A stretch of 64,000 nucleotides of DNA from CAYWFP01 sp964457365 (GTDB lineage: Bacteria; Planctomycetota; SZUA-567). Location of the stretch: contig CAYWFP010000005.1 in the NCBI GenBank assembly GCA_964457365.1, forward strand, positions 17,503 through 81,502, in the 5' to 3' direction. Positions 51,098 to 61,265 of this stretch are shown here, piece by piece. Position numbers and translations under genes: made by a program. The notes beneath the pieces were generated by a model. The model was given only the letters and a program-made list of their open reading frames with translations. It did not search any database and had not been told where the DNA came from. Positions within the stretch are counted from its first letter, which is position 1. Every line of letters starts with the position of its first letter.

Positions 51098-52159
51098 TCA
51101 CGAAGCGATTTCGTCCGCCCGCGTATCGTGGACTGCGCGAAGCATAGCGGCCATGTTCTGCGGTGGAGTCTTCGGGCCAATCTGGTTGCCGGTGCCGATG
51201 GCGAAGCCGTTGGCGCGTTTGCGGTAACGCGGGGCGCGCTCGCGCACGTAGGCGTATACCTCGTCTTCGGGCTTGCGTTCGACAACGTCCATGTCCAGCC
51301 CGCCGAAGAGGGCGATGCGGTCGTTGTAGCGCTCCAGCCATTCGTCGAAGTCGCAGATCACGTCCTCGTTGGAATGTTTCGCGTCGATGCCCGCGTCGAT
51401 CAGTTCGTCCATCACCGGAAAGATCGCGCCGCAGGAGTGCAGCAGGAACGGCTTGCCGGCGTCGTGGATCAGTTCGATGATGCGCCGGTACTGCGGGACG
51501 ATGTACTCGACGATCGTGGGCGGGCTGAGCAGCGTGCTGGTCTTGAACCCCAGATCGTCGCCGAACCGACAGAGGCAAAACGTATCGGCATGGCGTTCGA
51601 GCAGCGTCCGCCACAAGCCGACCATCAGGTCACCGATACGGCGGAAAAGATCCGTGAAGGCGTCCGGTTCGTCGACATGCAAAAACGCCAACGACTCGTA
51701 GCCGGCCAGGTCCTGCGCCACCTCGAAGACGCCGTAGCCGATTCCGCCGACGGCTTTCATCCCCGGCGGCAAGGTCCGGCCGATGGCGGCGAAATGCTTG
51801 TCCCAGGCCCGCCAGTAGAGCGCCGGCAACTCGTCCCACGGATAGGCGCGCAGGCTCGCCTCGTCGCGGATTACGCCCGCGCGTTCGCCCATCAGCGCCC
51901 CGCCCTCTGGGAGGATCGGGCAGATGCCGCCCTCAAACGGCATGATGTCGTAGCCCGATTGGACGAAGAAGTCAGCGTAGCGGCGATATAATTCGTCCAG
52001 ATCGGCCGCGTCGTCACTCGCCTGCAGGGCCACCATCTCCCGGCCCGACAACGCTTCGGCCACCACCGGACTGACGCCGTGTTCGTAGAGCGGAAGGTAC
52101 GCAGGACGACGATTGTTCGCGGCGTCGACGAGTACGCGGTAGTCCGGCTGATGCGTCAT
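51098..52159 (-). CDS. Uroporphyrinogen decarboxylase (URO-D) family protein
   Basis: A 353-residue URO-D superfamily protein, distantly related to the one at 45516-46589. Motifs: PFEGGICPILPEGGAL, FLLHSCGAIFPVMDELIDAGIDAKHSNED and IALFGGLDMDVVERKPEDE, as in the methyltransferase-like branch. The HSCG segment holds His and Cys that bind zinc in related methyltransferases. GGAGG is seven bases before the ATG. It is convergent with the sigma-54 activator gene and has a good promoter. The substrate is unknown. Confidence 0.85.
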   Translation of the reverse strand: MTHQPDYRVLVDAANNRRPAYLPLYEHGVSPVVAEALSGREMVALQASDDAADLDELYRRYADFFVQSGYDIMPFEGGICPILPEGGALMGERAGVIRDEASLRAYPWDELPALYWRAWDKHFAAIGRTLPPGMKAVGGIGYGVFEVAQDLAGYESLAFLHVDEPDAFTDLFRRIGDLMVGLWRTLLERHADTFCLCRFGDDLGFKTSTLLSPPTIVEYIVPQYRRIIELIHDAGKPFLLHSCGAIFPVMDELIDAGIDAKHSNEDVICDFDEWLERYNDRIALFGGLDMDVVERKPEDEVYAYVRERAPRYRKRANGFAIGTGNQIGPKTPPQNMAAMLRAVHDTRADEIAS

Positions 52160-52193
52160 GGGCTTGCCTCCGGATGGGTCCGTTTTCGGACAC

Positions 52194-52222
52194 ACTATAC
52201 GGAAGCGGCCGGATATTGGCAA
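52194..52222 (-). promoter_or_regulatory. Promoter for the URO-D gene
   Basis: On the minus strand, -35 TTGCCA (52217-52222), 17-base spacer, -10 TATAGT (52194-52199), about 30 bases before the ATG. Confidence 0.6.
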
Positions 52223-52394
52223 CAGATTCCGGCAGCCGTGGCCGGGCGTTCAATACCGTCCGAAGTCCACGTCCTCGAAGCCGAGAAGATCGGCGGCCGT
52301 TTCGCGTGTTGAATACAGTCTTGACTTGACGGCGTCGCCGAAAGCACGTTAACTGTCACTGTCCCGACGCCCTTCCGGGCCAGGAGACTTGATC

Positions 52395-54086
<1,692 letters not shown>

Positions 54087-54140
54087 GGTACCGTCGCATA
54101 CCAGCGGACGCGCCTTTGCGGTTGCGCCGTCGCGGCGGCT

Positions 54141-54299
54141 TTACCGGACGAAGTGATAAATAATCAGTGCGGCCGCCACGGCGATGGGCAGAAGCACGCT
54201 CCACGCATCACCCAAGGAGAACGGAGGCTCGCGCAGATAGCCTTTCCCCGGTCCTTGGTCTTTCAGAATTCCTAAGCCGTTGTCGTCTTGCCGGTCCAT
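54141..54299 (-). CDS. Small single-helix membrane protein (52 residues)
   Basis: A 52-residue ORF with a polar, Gly-rich N terminus (MDRQDDNGLGILKDQGPGKG) and a C-terminal hydrophobic helix (about 31-48, WSVLLPIAVAAALIIYHFV). It has a strong Shine-Dalgarno (AGGAGG, eight bases) and a well-spaced promoter upstream, which supports it as a real gene despite its size. I do not recognise a family. It lies between the kinase-receiver gene and the chemoreceptor gene. Confidence 0.65.
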   Translation of the reverse strand: MDRQDDNGLGILKDQGPGKGYLREPPFSLGDAWSVLLPIAVAAALIIYHFVR

Positions 54300-54347
54300 G
54301 ATTTCCGCCTCCTGGCATTGTCCTCCTCGTCTTCATGAATTAAACAT

Positions 54348-54393
54348 TTCACAATGCGGTTCACAATATACACGATGGACGCGGTTTGATCAA
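54348..54393 (-). promoter_or_regulatory. Promoter of the 52-residue gene with direct repeats
   Basis: On the minus strand, -35 TTGATC (54388-54393), 17-base spacer, -10 TATATT (54365-54370). Two direct copies of TTCACAAT (plus strand, 54348-54355 and 54360-54367) lie 12 bases apart across the -10 and start region. Confidence 0.55.
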
Positions 54394-54434
54394 GGGCGGA
54401 GCGCTTATGATCGATTGCCGCCCGTTGTTGCGAA

Positions 54435-57400
54435 TCAGTCGCGCTCGAACCGTATTGCAGGCTCTTTTGCCGACAGCGGCAACGACGAGATACGCGTCGC
54501 GCCCTGACCCCAGCCGGCGAGTTCGGCCACGTTGCGGCGTTTCGTCTGTTTGCCGTTGCCGCCTTCGAGAGCCGGCGGCTGGTGGGGGAGCGCAGGTTGC
54601 GGAATCTGCGGCGGCGAGACGTAGCCGTCGGGCGAGTTGCGCATGGCGAGGAAACCGCCGGCATGCGCAGCGTCCTGCGCTTCCCGGCGAAGCCGAAAAC
54701 GGCCGAGGTTCTGTCGCAGGTACTGCGCCTGCTGGCGCAGTTTCTCCGCCACGCCGGAAACCTCCTGTGCGTTGGCGGCGTTGCGCTGGGTCACCTCGTC
54801 GATCTGGCTGATCCCCTGGTTGATCTGCGCCACGCCCTCGGCCTGTTCGCCGCTGGCGGTGGCGATCTCGGCCACGAGGTCGTTGACCTGCCCGACGTTG
54901 TCGACGATCTCGCCCAACGCGTCGGCGGTCTCGTTGGCGATTCCGGTGCCGTTCTCTACGTTGCGCGAGGAATTCTCGATCAGGTCCGTCGTCTCGCGCG
55001 CAGCCTTGGCGCTGCGGGCGGCGAGGTTGCGCACATCCTCGGCCACCACCGCGAAGCCCTTGCCGTGACGCCCAGCGCGCGCGGCCTCGACCGCGGCGTT
55101 CAGCGCCAGCAGATTGGTCTGGAAGGCGATGTCGTCGATGACCTTGATGAGCTTCCGGATCTCCGAACTGGAAGAGGAGATATCGGCCATGGCGCCGATC
55201 ATGGCGCGCATCTGCTCGTTGCCGCGGTCGGCCGAGTTGCGCGCGCTCTCGGCGAGCCTGTTGGCCTTGACTGCGTTCTCGGCGTTGGAACGCGACTGCG
55301 CGCTGATCTGGCTCATGGAACTCGAAATCTGCGCGAGCGAACTCGACTGCGTCGCCGCGTCATGATTCAACTGTTCGCTCGACGCGGTCATCTTCTCGGC
55401 GTTTTGATAGACTTGATCGGCGGCATGACTGACCTGGACCAGCACGCTGTTGAGGTTGCCGACCATCGCCTGCAGGCTCCGCGCGAGCGCGTCATTCTCC
55501 GAGGCGGGCGCAACCGTGCGGGTGAAGTCGCCCCGGGCGATGGTCTCGGCGACCGCGGCCTTGGCCTGCAGGCTGTCGGCCATCGCGTTCAGGGCGCCCG
55601 CCAGGCGCGAGATCTCGTCGCCGCCATTCATCTCCAGGCGCTGCGACAGGTCGCCCGCGCGCACCGCGTCGGCCAACCCCACGGCTCGGAAGAGCGGCTT
55701 CAGGATGCCGCGTGCGAAAAGGAAGAAGAGAACGCCGACGCCGACCACCGAGACGCCGAAGACGATCCAGGCGATCAGTCCCGCCAACCCGAGCCGTCGA
55801 CGCATGTTGTCGCCGGACTCGCGCAGTTTCTCGTTACCCGCGCGAAACTCGGTCTCGGCCCGCTCGAGCCGCGCCTGCGTCGACGTCGTCATCGCCCTCA
55901 GGCGCTGTTGTGCCGCGTCGTAATGGTCGTTCAGCGTCACTTTGAGCTCGGCGAAGCGTCGCTCGATCGTCTGTCGCTCGAGCACGCTCGACTCGATCAA
56001 CCGGCGCAACCGTCCGTCGATGGCCCGGGTCAGACTGGCCATGTTCTGGTACAACCCCTCGGCCGCGGTCTTCTCCTCCGCCTCGCGCGCGGTCGCCAGC
56101 AGCATCTCGCCACAGTCCTCGAGATTGCGCATCCCCTCGCGGATGGTCTTGATACGCGCGGGTCGGATCCGTCCCTCGTTCTTGCTGGCGATGGCGGCCA
56201 TCGCCGCGATCAATACCTCGCGCAGTTGAATGCGCAGATTCGACAGGAGCGCCGTCTCCTGCTCCAGACACCCCACGCGGTGCGCCAGCGCCCGTTCGCG
56301 TACGGCAAGTTCCTTCAGCGCGGCGGCGCGCGCGCGTATCGCTTCCGCGGCAGCGGCGCGTTTCTGCAGCGCCAGCACGTCATCCAGCGTTCCGGCGAGT
56401 TCCGCCGCTAGCGTCCCATTCTTCGCCTGCAGCGCGGAGATCCGCTTCTGCGCGAGCAGTAATTCGTCCAGCGTCTCGTCCAACTCGTCGGTCACGTCCG
56501 CGGTCGTTTTTTGGGCGGAGGCGGCTTTTTGCTGCAGGGCCAGCAGCGCGTCCAGCGTGCCGCTCAACTCCGCCGCCAACGTTTCGTTCTCTTCCGTGAG
56601 CGTCGCGATCCGCTTCTGCGCATCCTCGCGCATCGCGAAAGCCTGCGACCGCTGCGTCTCAAGAGCGACGACCCGGTCGAGCGCATCCTCCAACTCCGTC
56701 GCCAACCGCTCATTCTCGATCGTGAGCTCCTGGTTCATCTGCCGCGCGACTAGGAATTGATCCAGCGCTCTCTCGAGTTCCAGCGCCAGCCTGTCATTTT
56801 CCTTCTTGAACGTTTCGCGCGCGGCGGCCAGGGCGCGCGCGCTCTCCTGCTCCAGCGCTTTCAGGGTCTGGATCGACGCGGCCAGCTCCGCTTCCAACTC
56901 ACGGATCCGCTCTCCGGCCTGTTCCATCTTCGTTCTCGGTTCGTCGTCGGTCGTTTCGACGATCGACTCTTGCTTGCCGCCGGTCGGCTGTTCGTTCGGC
57001 GGCACGGTCAGCACGTTCCGGCACCGGGGCGCGGCGCGCTCGTCGTCGGCCCCGGTCTGGCCACCGTAGGTGTGCGGCAAGCCCCCGTGCTGTGCCGGCG
57101 CACGACTCAACGTCTCCAGAAGCGCGCGTCGCTTGGCGCGAATGGCGTGCCATTCGCGGCGTCGGGCGCGCAACCGCTCCCGCACATTCCGCTGCATGCC
57201 GTCGAGGAGAGTGTCGATCTTGTCACCGGTCCGGCCGAGTTCGTCACCGAATTCGGCGAACTCCGCGTCAATGTTGACCGCTTTCGAGACACTCTTCTTG
57301 ACCAGGTCGACCAGATCCGCGTCCACCGCTTCGATCATTGCGTGCGCGCTTTGACGCAGGTCATGCGCCGCCTCTCTCTCGGTTCCGCTCGAGGCGGCGA

Positions 57401-57740
57401 CAAGCGCATCGAGGTGTCTTCTCAACGCCGCGGTCCGGTCCGACGCGGAAGCCAGCAGCTTCTCGTCAACCTTTCCTTTGGCGCCGGCCAGCAGCGCCTG
57501 CGTGGCCAGAAGCTGCAGTTCGACCAGATCCGTTCGCACGTCTTCAACAAGCCGCAATTGGCGGCTCTGCGCGTCGTTGTCCTGCAGGTTCCGCTCGTTA
57601 CGGTCGATAACCCGCGCGTTTGCGTTGACCGCCTCGCCGAGTGTACGGAACGACCAGAATGTCGCGCCCATCAAGGCGCCCAGACCCAGGACGACCATCA
57701 ACCCCATCCCGATCATCTTGCGACTGAACGTCCAGTTCAA
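54435..57740 (-). CDS. Methyl-accepting chemotaxis protein with very long periplasmic coiled coil
   Basis: An 1101-residue chemoreceptor. TM1 is about 9-28, TM2 about 652-677; the roughly 620-residue periplasmic part is mainly coiled coil. Between 314 and 460, five copies of a motif like EN-x-x-LA-x-EL-x-x-x-LD-x-x-LALQ recur at 28, 42, 28 and 28 residues, all multiples of seven. HAMP follows TM2 (about 680-735), then the signalling hairpin with IDDIAFQTNLLALNAAVEAA and GKGFAVVAEDVRNLAARS. The C-terminal tail is Pro-rich and lacks a CheR-binding NWETF. The start is a TTG with AAGGAG six bases upstream. Confidence 0.92.
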   Translation of the reverse strand: MNWTFSRKMIGMGLMVVLGLGALMGATFWSFRTLGEAVNANARVIDRNERNLQDNDAQSRQLRLVEDVRTDLVELQLLATQALLAGAKGKVDEKLLASASDRTAALRRHLDALVAASSGTEREAAHDLRQSAHAMIEAVDADLVDLVKKSVSKAVNIDAEFAEFGDELGRTGDKIDTLLDGMQRNVRERLRARRREWHAIRAKRRALLETLSRAPAQHGGLPHTYGGQTGADDERAAPRCRNVLTVPPNEQPTGGKQESIVETTDDEPRTKMEQAGERIRELEAELAASIQTLKALEQESARALAAARETFKKENDRLALELERALDQFLVARQMNQELTIENERLATELEDALDRVVALETQRSQAFAMREDAQKRIATLTEENETLAAELSGTLDALLALQQKAASAQKTTADVTDELDETLDELLLAQKRISALQAKNGTLAAELAGTLDDVLALQKRAAAAEAIRARAAALKELAVRERALAHRVGCLEQETALLSNLRIQLREVLIAAMAAIASKNEGRIRPARIKTIREGMRNLEDCGEMLLATAREAEEKTAAEGLYQNMASLTRAIDGRLRRLIESSVLERQTIERRFAELKVTLNDHYDAAQQRLRAMTTSTQARLERAETEFRAGNEKLRESGDNMRRRLGLAGLIAWIVFGVSVVGVGVLFFLFARGILKPLFRAVGLADAVRAGDLSQRLEMNGGDEISRLAGALNAMADSLQAKAAVAETIARGDFTRTVAPASENDALARSLQAMVGNLNSVLVQVSHAADQVYQNAEKMTASSEQLNHDAATQSSSLAQISSSMSQISAQSRSNAENAVKANRLAESARNSADRGNEQMRAMIGAMADISSSSSEIRKLIKVIDDIAFQTNLLALNAAVEAARAGRHGKGFAVVAEDVRNLAARSAKAARETTDLIENSSRNVENGTGIANETADALGEIVDNVGQVNDLVAEIATASGEQAEGVAQINQGISQIDEVTQRNAANAQEVSGVAEKLRQQAQYLRQNLGRFRLRREAQDAAHAGGFLAMRNSPDGYVSPPQIPQPALPHQPPALEGGNGKQTKRRNVAELAGWGQGATRISSLPLSAKEPAIRFERD

Positions 57741-57825
57741 TGCGCTCTCCTTAGGCGGTTCGCGGCACCGATGCGCAATGACACCGCGCTCGTGACGCCT
57801 GCTCGAACGCGGTTGGCTGCAATAC

Positions 57826-57853
57826 GGTATACCGCCCGTCGGTTGCGGGCCAA
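57826..57853 (-). promoter_or_regulatory. Promoter for the chemoreceptor gene
   Basis: On the minus strand, -35 TTGGCC (57848-57853), 16-base spacer, -10 TATACC (57826-57831), about 86 bases before the TTG start. Confidence 0.45.
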
Positions 57854-57939
57854 TTAGACATGTATGAGTCCGGCGTGAGTGGACCGCCCGCCGTTCCGGA
57901 ACCGCCGGAACGGCGGTGGCCGGTTATCCCGGCACGGCG

Positions 57940-58707
57940 CTATTTCTCTGTCGTGACCAGGCCGTGAACCTTGTGCTTCTTGAGCAGGCTCTCGTAGGTG
58001 CCGTCGTCCTTGATGGCCTTGAGGCCGGCGTTGAAATCCTTGGTCATCTGCGCGGCGTTCTCCTTGCGCTTGCTGATGCCGAGGTACAACAGCTTCAGGT
58101 CGAACACCGGCTTCAGAGCCTCCACGTCTTCGAAGCGATCCTTCATCTCCTTGCGCAGGATCTGATCGGCAACCAGGCGGTCGATCAGAACCGCGTCGAT
58201 GCGGCCGGCAAAGAGCTTCATCAGGTTCTTCGCGTCCGAGCCGGCGTCCTCCTTCTTGACGCTCTCGGACTTGTCGAACTTATCGCCGTAGGTGTAGCCG
58301 CGCACCGTGCCAATCTTCAGATTGGCCAACGACTTCAGCGTACCGTCCCAGGACGCGTCGCTCTTCTTCGTCTTCATGAAGACGATCGGCGCCGCCGGTA
58401 ACGGCTCGGAAAACTCGAAAAACTTGGTCCGCTCCTCGTTGTGATAACACGGATACAGCGCGTCCGCCTCGCCGTTCTTGGTCAGCTCCAGCGCCCGCGC
58501 CCAGGGGTAAAAGGCCACACGCACTTCGTACCCCCGCTTCTCCAGCGCCGCGCGAATGATCGCCGTCACGTAACCCTGGTCTTGCAGCGTCTGGCCCACG
58601 TAGGGCGACCAGTCCAGCGTTGCTAGGGTGATGACCTTCTCGCCGGCGCGAATCCCGGTGCACCAGAACATCCCGATCAGACAGATTCCCAGCAGCAGAT
58701 AGCGCAT
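57940..58707 (-). CDS. Periplasmic solute-binding protein, family 3
   Basis: A 255-residue protein with a signal peptide (residues 1-21, cleavage after GIRA). The body matches family 3 (SBP_bac_3) binding proteins: TLDWSPYVGQTL, GYEVRVAFYPWARALELTKNGEADALYPC and SLANLKIGTVRGYTYGDKF. No permease or ATPase gene is adjacent, so it may act alone, for example delivering a ligand to the chemoreceptor encoded just downstream. AGGGGGAGAG precedes the ATG. Confidence 0.9.
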   Translation of the reverse strand: MRYLLLGICLIGMFWCTGIRAGEKVITLATLDWSPYVGQTLQDQGYVTAIIRAALEKRGYEVRVAFYPWARALELTKNGEADALYPCYHNEERTKFFEFSEPLPAAPIVFMKTKKSDASWDGTLKSLANLKIGTVRGYTYGDKFDKSESVKKEDAGSDAKNLMKLFAGRIDAVLIDRLVADQILRKEMKDRFEDVEALKPVFDLKLLYLGISKRKENAAQMTKDFNAGLKAIKDDGTYESLLKKHKVHGLVTTEK

Positions 58708-58923
58708 CCTCTCCCCCTTTCAGCAGTTGACCTCGATAACCGTTCGGTATTACCCGCAACGTGATGGGCAACATGCTTATGCCATGCGCGCGTTAGCGCA
58801 GCTTGAGCATTCGATCAGAATTGAGAAACCGAAGCCGGTAGCGATCTGACGGCAAGATGGCGAGGTAGCGCCACGCCATCTGGGTGGGGGTTCGCGCTAA
58901 TGTTCCGGTTTGCACGCGAACGC

Positions 58924-58953
58924 AAAAAAAAACCGCAAGCCGTTGGCCTGCGG
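58924..58953 (-). terminator. Rho-independent terminator of the tRNA gene
   Basis: On the minus strand, a 9-bp stem with a 3-base loop (58933-58953) followed by nine Ts (58924-58932), 11 bases past the tRNA 3' end. Confidence 0.9.
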
Positions 58954-58964
58954 CACGTTTGATT

Positions 58965-59041
58965 TGGTAGCGAGGGGCGGACTCGAACCGCCGACCTATG
59001 GGTTATGAATCCATCGCTCTCACCAACTGAGCTACCTCGCC
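58965..59041 (-). tRNA. tRNA with CAT anticodon (elongator Met, or Ile2)
   Basis: A 77-base tRNA read on the minus strand. The acceptor stem starts GGCGAGG and pairs with CCTCGCT (G1-U72 wobble); the 3' CCA is encoded. The anticodon loop is TTCATAA with anticodon CAT, and the T arm has GGTTCGAGTCC. The initiator features (C1-A72 mismatch, three G-C pairs in the anticodon stem) are absent, so it is an elongator tRNA-Met or a lysidine-modified tRNA-Ile(CAU). The anticodon stem closes with an A-C mismatch. A promoter and a terminator flank it tightly. Confidence 0.93.
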
Positions 59042-59052
59042 TTTGATTTCGG

Positions 59053-59080
59053 ATTATAGCCGCCCGGCCCGTGAAGGCAA
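59053..59080 (-). promoter_or_regulatory. Promoter for the tRNA gene
   Basis: On the minus strand, -35 TTGCCT (59075-59080), 16-base spacer, -10 TATAAT (59053-59058), leaving a leader of only about five bases before the tRNA. Confidence 0.75.
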
Positions 59081-59098
59081 CCCCCTTTTCGTATTGCC

Positions 59099-59127
59099 TT
59101 TACAATTATCCGCCCGCGCGCCATAAT
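59099..59127 (+). promoter_or_regulatory. Promoter for smpB
   Basis: TTTACA (59099-59104), 17-base spacer, CATAAT (59122-59127), about 33 bases before the GTG start and divergent from the tRNA promoter. Confidence 0.6.
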
Positions 59128-59159
59128 GATCCGTTTACCTGTTGATCTGGAGACCGACC

Positions 59160-59642
59160 GTGAGCAAGGCCCAGAACGCCGACGGCAACGACGGCCGGAA
59201 GTCGATCATCAAGAACAAGCGCGCGTTCCATCAGTATGAGATTCTCGAGCGCGTCGAATGCGGCATCGCGTTGCAGGGCTCTGAGGTCAAGAGCATGCGC
59301 CAGGGCAATGTCAGCTTCGCCGACAGCTACGCCGCCATCCGCGACGGGCAGCTCAAACTGATCGGACTGCATATCGCCGAGTACCGGATGGCCACGGTTT
59401 ACAACCACGAGCCCACGCGCTCGCGGCAGCTTCTGGCCCACCGCCGGGAGATCAGGAAACTCGCCGCGGCGGTGGAGCAGAAAGGGCTGACGCTGGTGCC
59501 GCTGGCGCTCTACTGGCGGCGCGGCAAGGCCAAGGTCGAGATCGGCCTCGCGCGCGGCAAGATCATGCACGACAAGCGCGAGACCATCAAGAAACGCGAG
59601 CACGAGCGCGACCGCCAGCGCGCGCTGCGTCGGCGGCGTTAA
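59160..59642 (+). CDS. smpB: SsrA-binding protein SmpB
   Basis: A 160-residue OB-fold protein that binds tmRNA and carries it to stalled ribosomes. Family motifs: NKRAFHQYEILERVECGIALQGSEVKS, NVSFADSYAAI, EYRMATVYNHEPTRSRQLL and the basic C-terminal tail RETIKKREHERDRQRAL. The start is a GTG at 59160, with GGAG seven bases upstream; a TTG 18 bases earlier overlaps the leader. The stop overlaps the convergent membrane protein gene by four bases. No ssrA gene is visible nearby. Confidence 0.96.
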   Translation: MSKAQNADGNDGRKSIIKNKRAFHQYEILERVECGIALQGSEVKSMRQGNVSFADSYAAIRDGQLKLIGLHIAEYRMATVYNHEPTRSRQLLAHRREIRKLAAAVEQKGLTLVPLALYWRRGKAKVEIGLARGKIMHDKRETIKKREHERDRQRALRRRR

Positions 59643-60334
59643 TCTTCCGGGTTCAGCGCCGGCCGGCCGGCGCGGTAGTCGACCAGCAGCAGCGTCGCGT
59701 TGACGATGATTCCGAGCAGGAGGCAGTAGACCAGCGCTTTCTGCGTCAGCGGCTGGGCGAGAGTGTACTGCGAGGTGAATTGCCGGACAATTCCCTGCGC
59801 GGCATGCGCTACCAGCAGCGCCACCAGGATGGAGAAGACGACCGTCATCCGTCGCGACAACCGTTTCTGACCGTGCAGCTTCCACATATACAAGGCGATG
59901 GCGAACAACACCGGCAGGAACGCCGACAGCACGCCGAACATGTGCCAGGCCGGCGCGGTGTCGAACGGCGCGAGGCCGATGACGGCCATCCCGAGACAAC
60001 TGCACAGCAGCAAAACGCGCCCGAGGGCGATGCGTCGGCGATCCTCCAAATACATTTGCGGCAGATACCAGGCATACGGCACCAGCAGCAGCGCGCCGGT
60101 CACGAGCGTCGCGAGGAACGTCCAGCGCCCCTCCGGGTTCGGCTCTCCGCAACGGGCGATTGCCCGGCCGGTATCGCTGAGAAAATTGCAGCAGAAGGAA
60201 TAGCCGTCAGTGTCGGCATTCCACGGCGTGCCGCCGGGGTAATGCGCCATGGCGATCAGCGTGCCGACCAGGAGTAGCCCGCAGGCCAGCAGCGCCAGAA
60301 TGCACGCGAGTCTGTATCGCAGCGGCGGCGTCAT
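59639..60334 (-). CDS. DUF998-like membrane protein
   Basis: A 231-residue protein with six or seven membrane helices. The segment FCCNFLSDTGR after the first helix resembles the NxxSD(L/T)G motif of DUF998/Frag1-like membrane proteins; the family assignment is tentative. The ATG at 60334 is the first in frame. Convergent with smpB; a smaller membrane protein gene lies upstream on the same strand. The function is unknown. Confidence 0.75.
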   Translation of the reverse strand: MTPPLRYRLACILALLACGLLLVGTLIAMAHYPGGTPWNADTDGYSFCCNFLSDTGRAIARCGEPNPEGRWTFLATLVTGALLLVPYAWYLPQMYLEDRRRIALGRVLLLCSCLGMAVIGLAPFDTAPAWHMFGVLSAFLPVLFAIALYMWKLHGQKRLSRRMTVVFSILVALLVAHAAQGIVRQFTSQYTLAQPLTQKALVYCLLLGIIVNATLLLVDYRAGRPALNPED

Positions 60335-60372
60335 GCGCTTATCTATAACGTCTGCCGCGATTTACGCAAGGA

Positions 60373-60648
60373 TCAACGCAACGGAACCAGGTCGAGGTGG
60401 ATTAGCAACCCCGCGCCGATGATCGCCAACAGCGAGGCGATATACACCACCTTGCCCGGCGCGGAGCCGAAATAGTGATACAGGAGTTGAAACAACGCGA
60501 CCACCCCCGTCGACCAGAGTACCAGCAACACCGCCGGGCCGTAGTCGAAGCGGAAGTGATGATCGAAGCTGGAGCGCGCGGCATTCCACAGCAGCACGCC
60601 GACGACGAACATGGCGAAGATGGAGATGTGCCTGAACGCCTCGTTCAT
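60373..60648 (-). CDS. Small three-helix membrane protein
   Basis: A 91-residue protein with three hydrophobic segments (about 7-23, 33-54 and 63-87). The start is placed at the ATG 60648; a GTG 51 bases upstream lacks any ribosome-binding site. It lies 38 bases upstream of the DUF998-like gene and is probably co-transcribed with it. No family is recognised. Confidence 0.68.
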   Translation of the reverse strand: MNEAFRHISIFAMFVVGVLLWNAARSSFDHHFRFDYGPAVLLVLWSTGVVALFQLLYHYFGSAPGKVVYIASLLAIIGAGLLIHLDLVPLR

Positions 60649-60740
60649 GCGATCCGTCCCGAGAACTCCGCTGCTCTTATCGACACGAATGCGGCCCACG
60701 CCGTAGCCGTCGCGCCATTTTCTTCCGGAAACGCTCCGCG

Positions 60741-60769
60741 TTGACGTGGACGCGGCGGACGCATATGAT
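60741..60769 (+). promoter_or_regulatory. Promoter for dCMP deaminase and UDP-sugar pyrophosphorylase
   Basis: TTGACG (60741-60746), 17-base spacer, TATGAT (60764-60769), about 28 bases before the ATG at 60798. Confidence 0.7.
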
Positions 60770-60797
60770 AGCGGCGGTCGCTGGCCGAGGAGACCGG

Positions 60798-61265
60798 ATG
60801 AACGTGCCCGTGCGTCCCGACTGGGACGTCTACTTCATGACCATCGCCCGCGAGGTCGCCACGCGCAGCACCTGCCTGCGGCGGCAGGTCGGCGCAGTGC
60901 TGGTCAAGGACAAACGCATTCTCGCCACCGGCTACAACGGTGCGCCGCGCGGCATGCGCCACTGCGCCGAGGTCGGCTGCCTGCGCGAGAAGCTGCATGT
61001 GCCCTCCGGCGAGCGCCACGAGATCTGCCGCGCGCTCCATGCCGAGATGAACGCCCTGCTGCAGGCGGCGATGCACGGGGTCGCCGTCGCGGACGCGGTG
61101 ATCTACACCACCACCCACCCGTGCGTTCTCTGCGCCAAGATGCTGATCAACACCGGCGTCCGCCGGATCTATATCGCCGAAGGTTACCCCGACGACCTCG
61201 CGCGCGAGATGCTGTCCGAGGCCGGTGTCGAACTGATCACGATCGAGATGGAGAATTCGCCATGA
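60798..61265 (+). CDS. dCMP deaminase
   Basis: A 155-residue zinc deaminase converting dCMP to dUMP for dTTP synthesis (ComEB/DCTD type). Zinc and catalytic motifs: HAEMNALLQAA (His ligand, catalytic Glu) and HPCVLCAKMLINTGV (two Cys ligands). The extra HCAEVGCLREKLHVPSGERHEICRALHAE region fits the dCMP deaminase branch. GAGGAG precedes the ATG. Its stop overlaps the next start (ATGA). It is divergent from the small membrane protein gene. Confidence 0.94.
   Translation: MNVPVRPDWDVYFMTIAREVATRSTCLRRQVGAVLVKDKRILATGYNGAPRGMRHCAEVGCLREKLHVPSGERHEICRALHAEMNALLQAAMHGVAVADAVIYTTTHPCVLCAKMLINTGVRRIYIAEGYPDDLAREMLSEAGVELITIEMENSP

Noticed and set aside
58859..58870. Eleven bases (GGCGAGGTAGC) identical to the 5' end of the nearby tRNA, in opposite orientation
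   Set aside because: Too short for an attachment site and no integrase or other mobile gene is nearby; likely chance or a local inverted-repeat relic.
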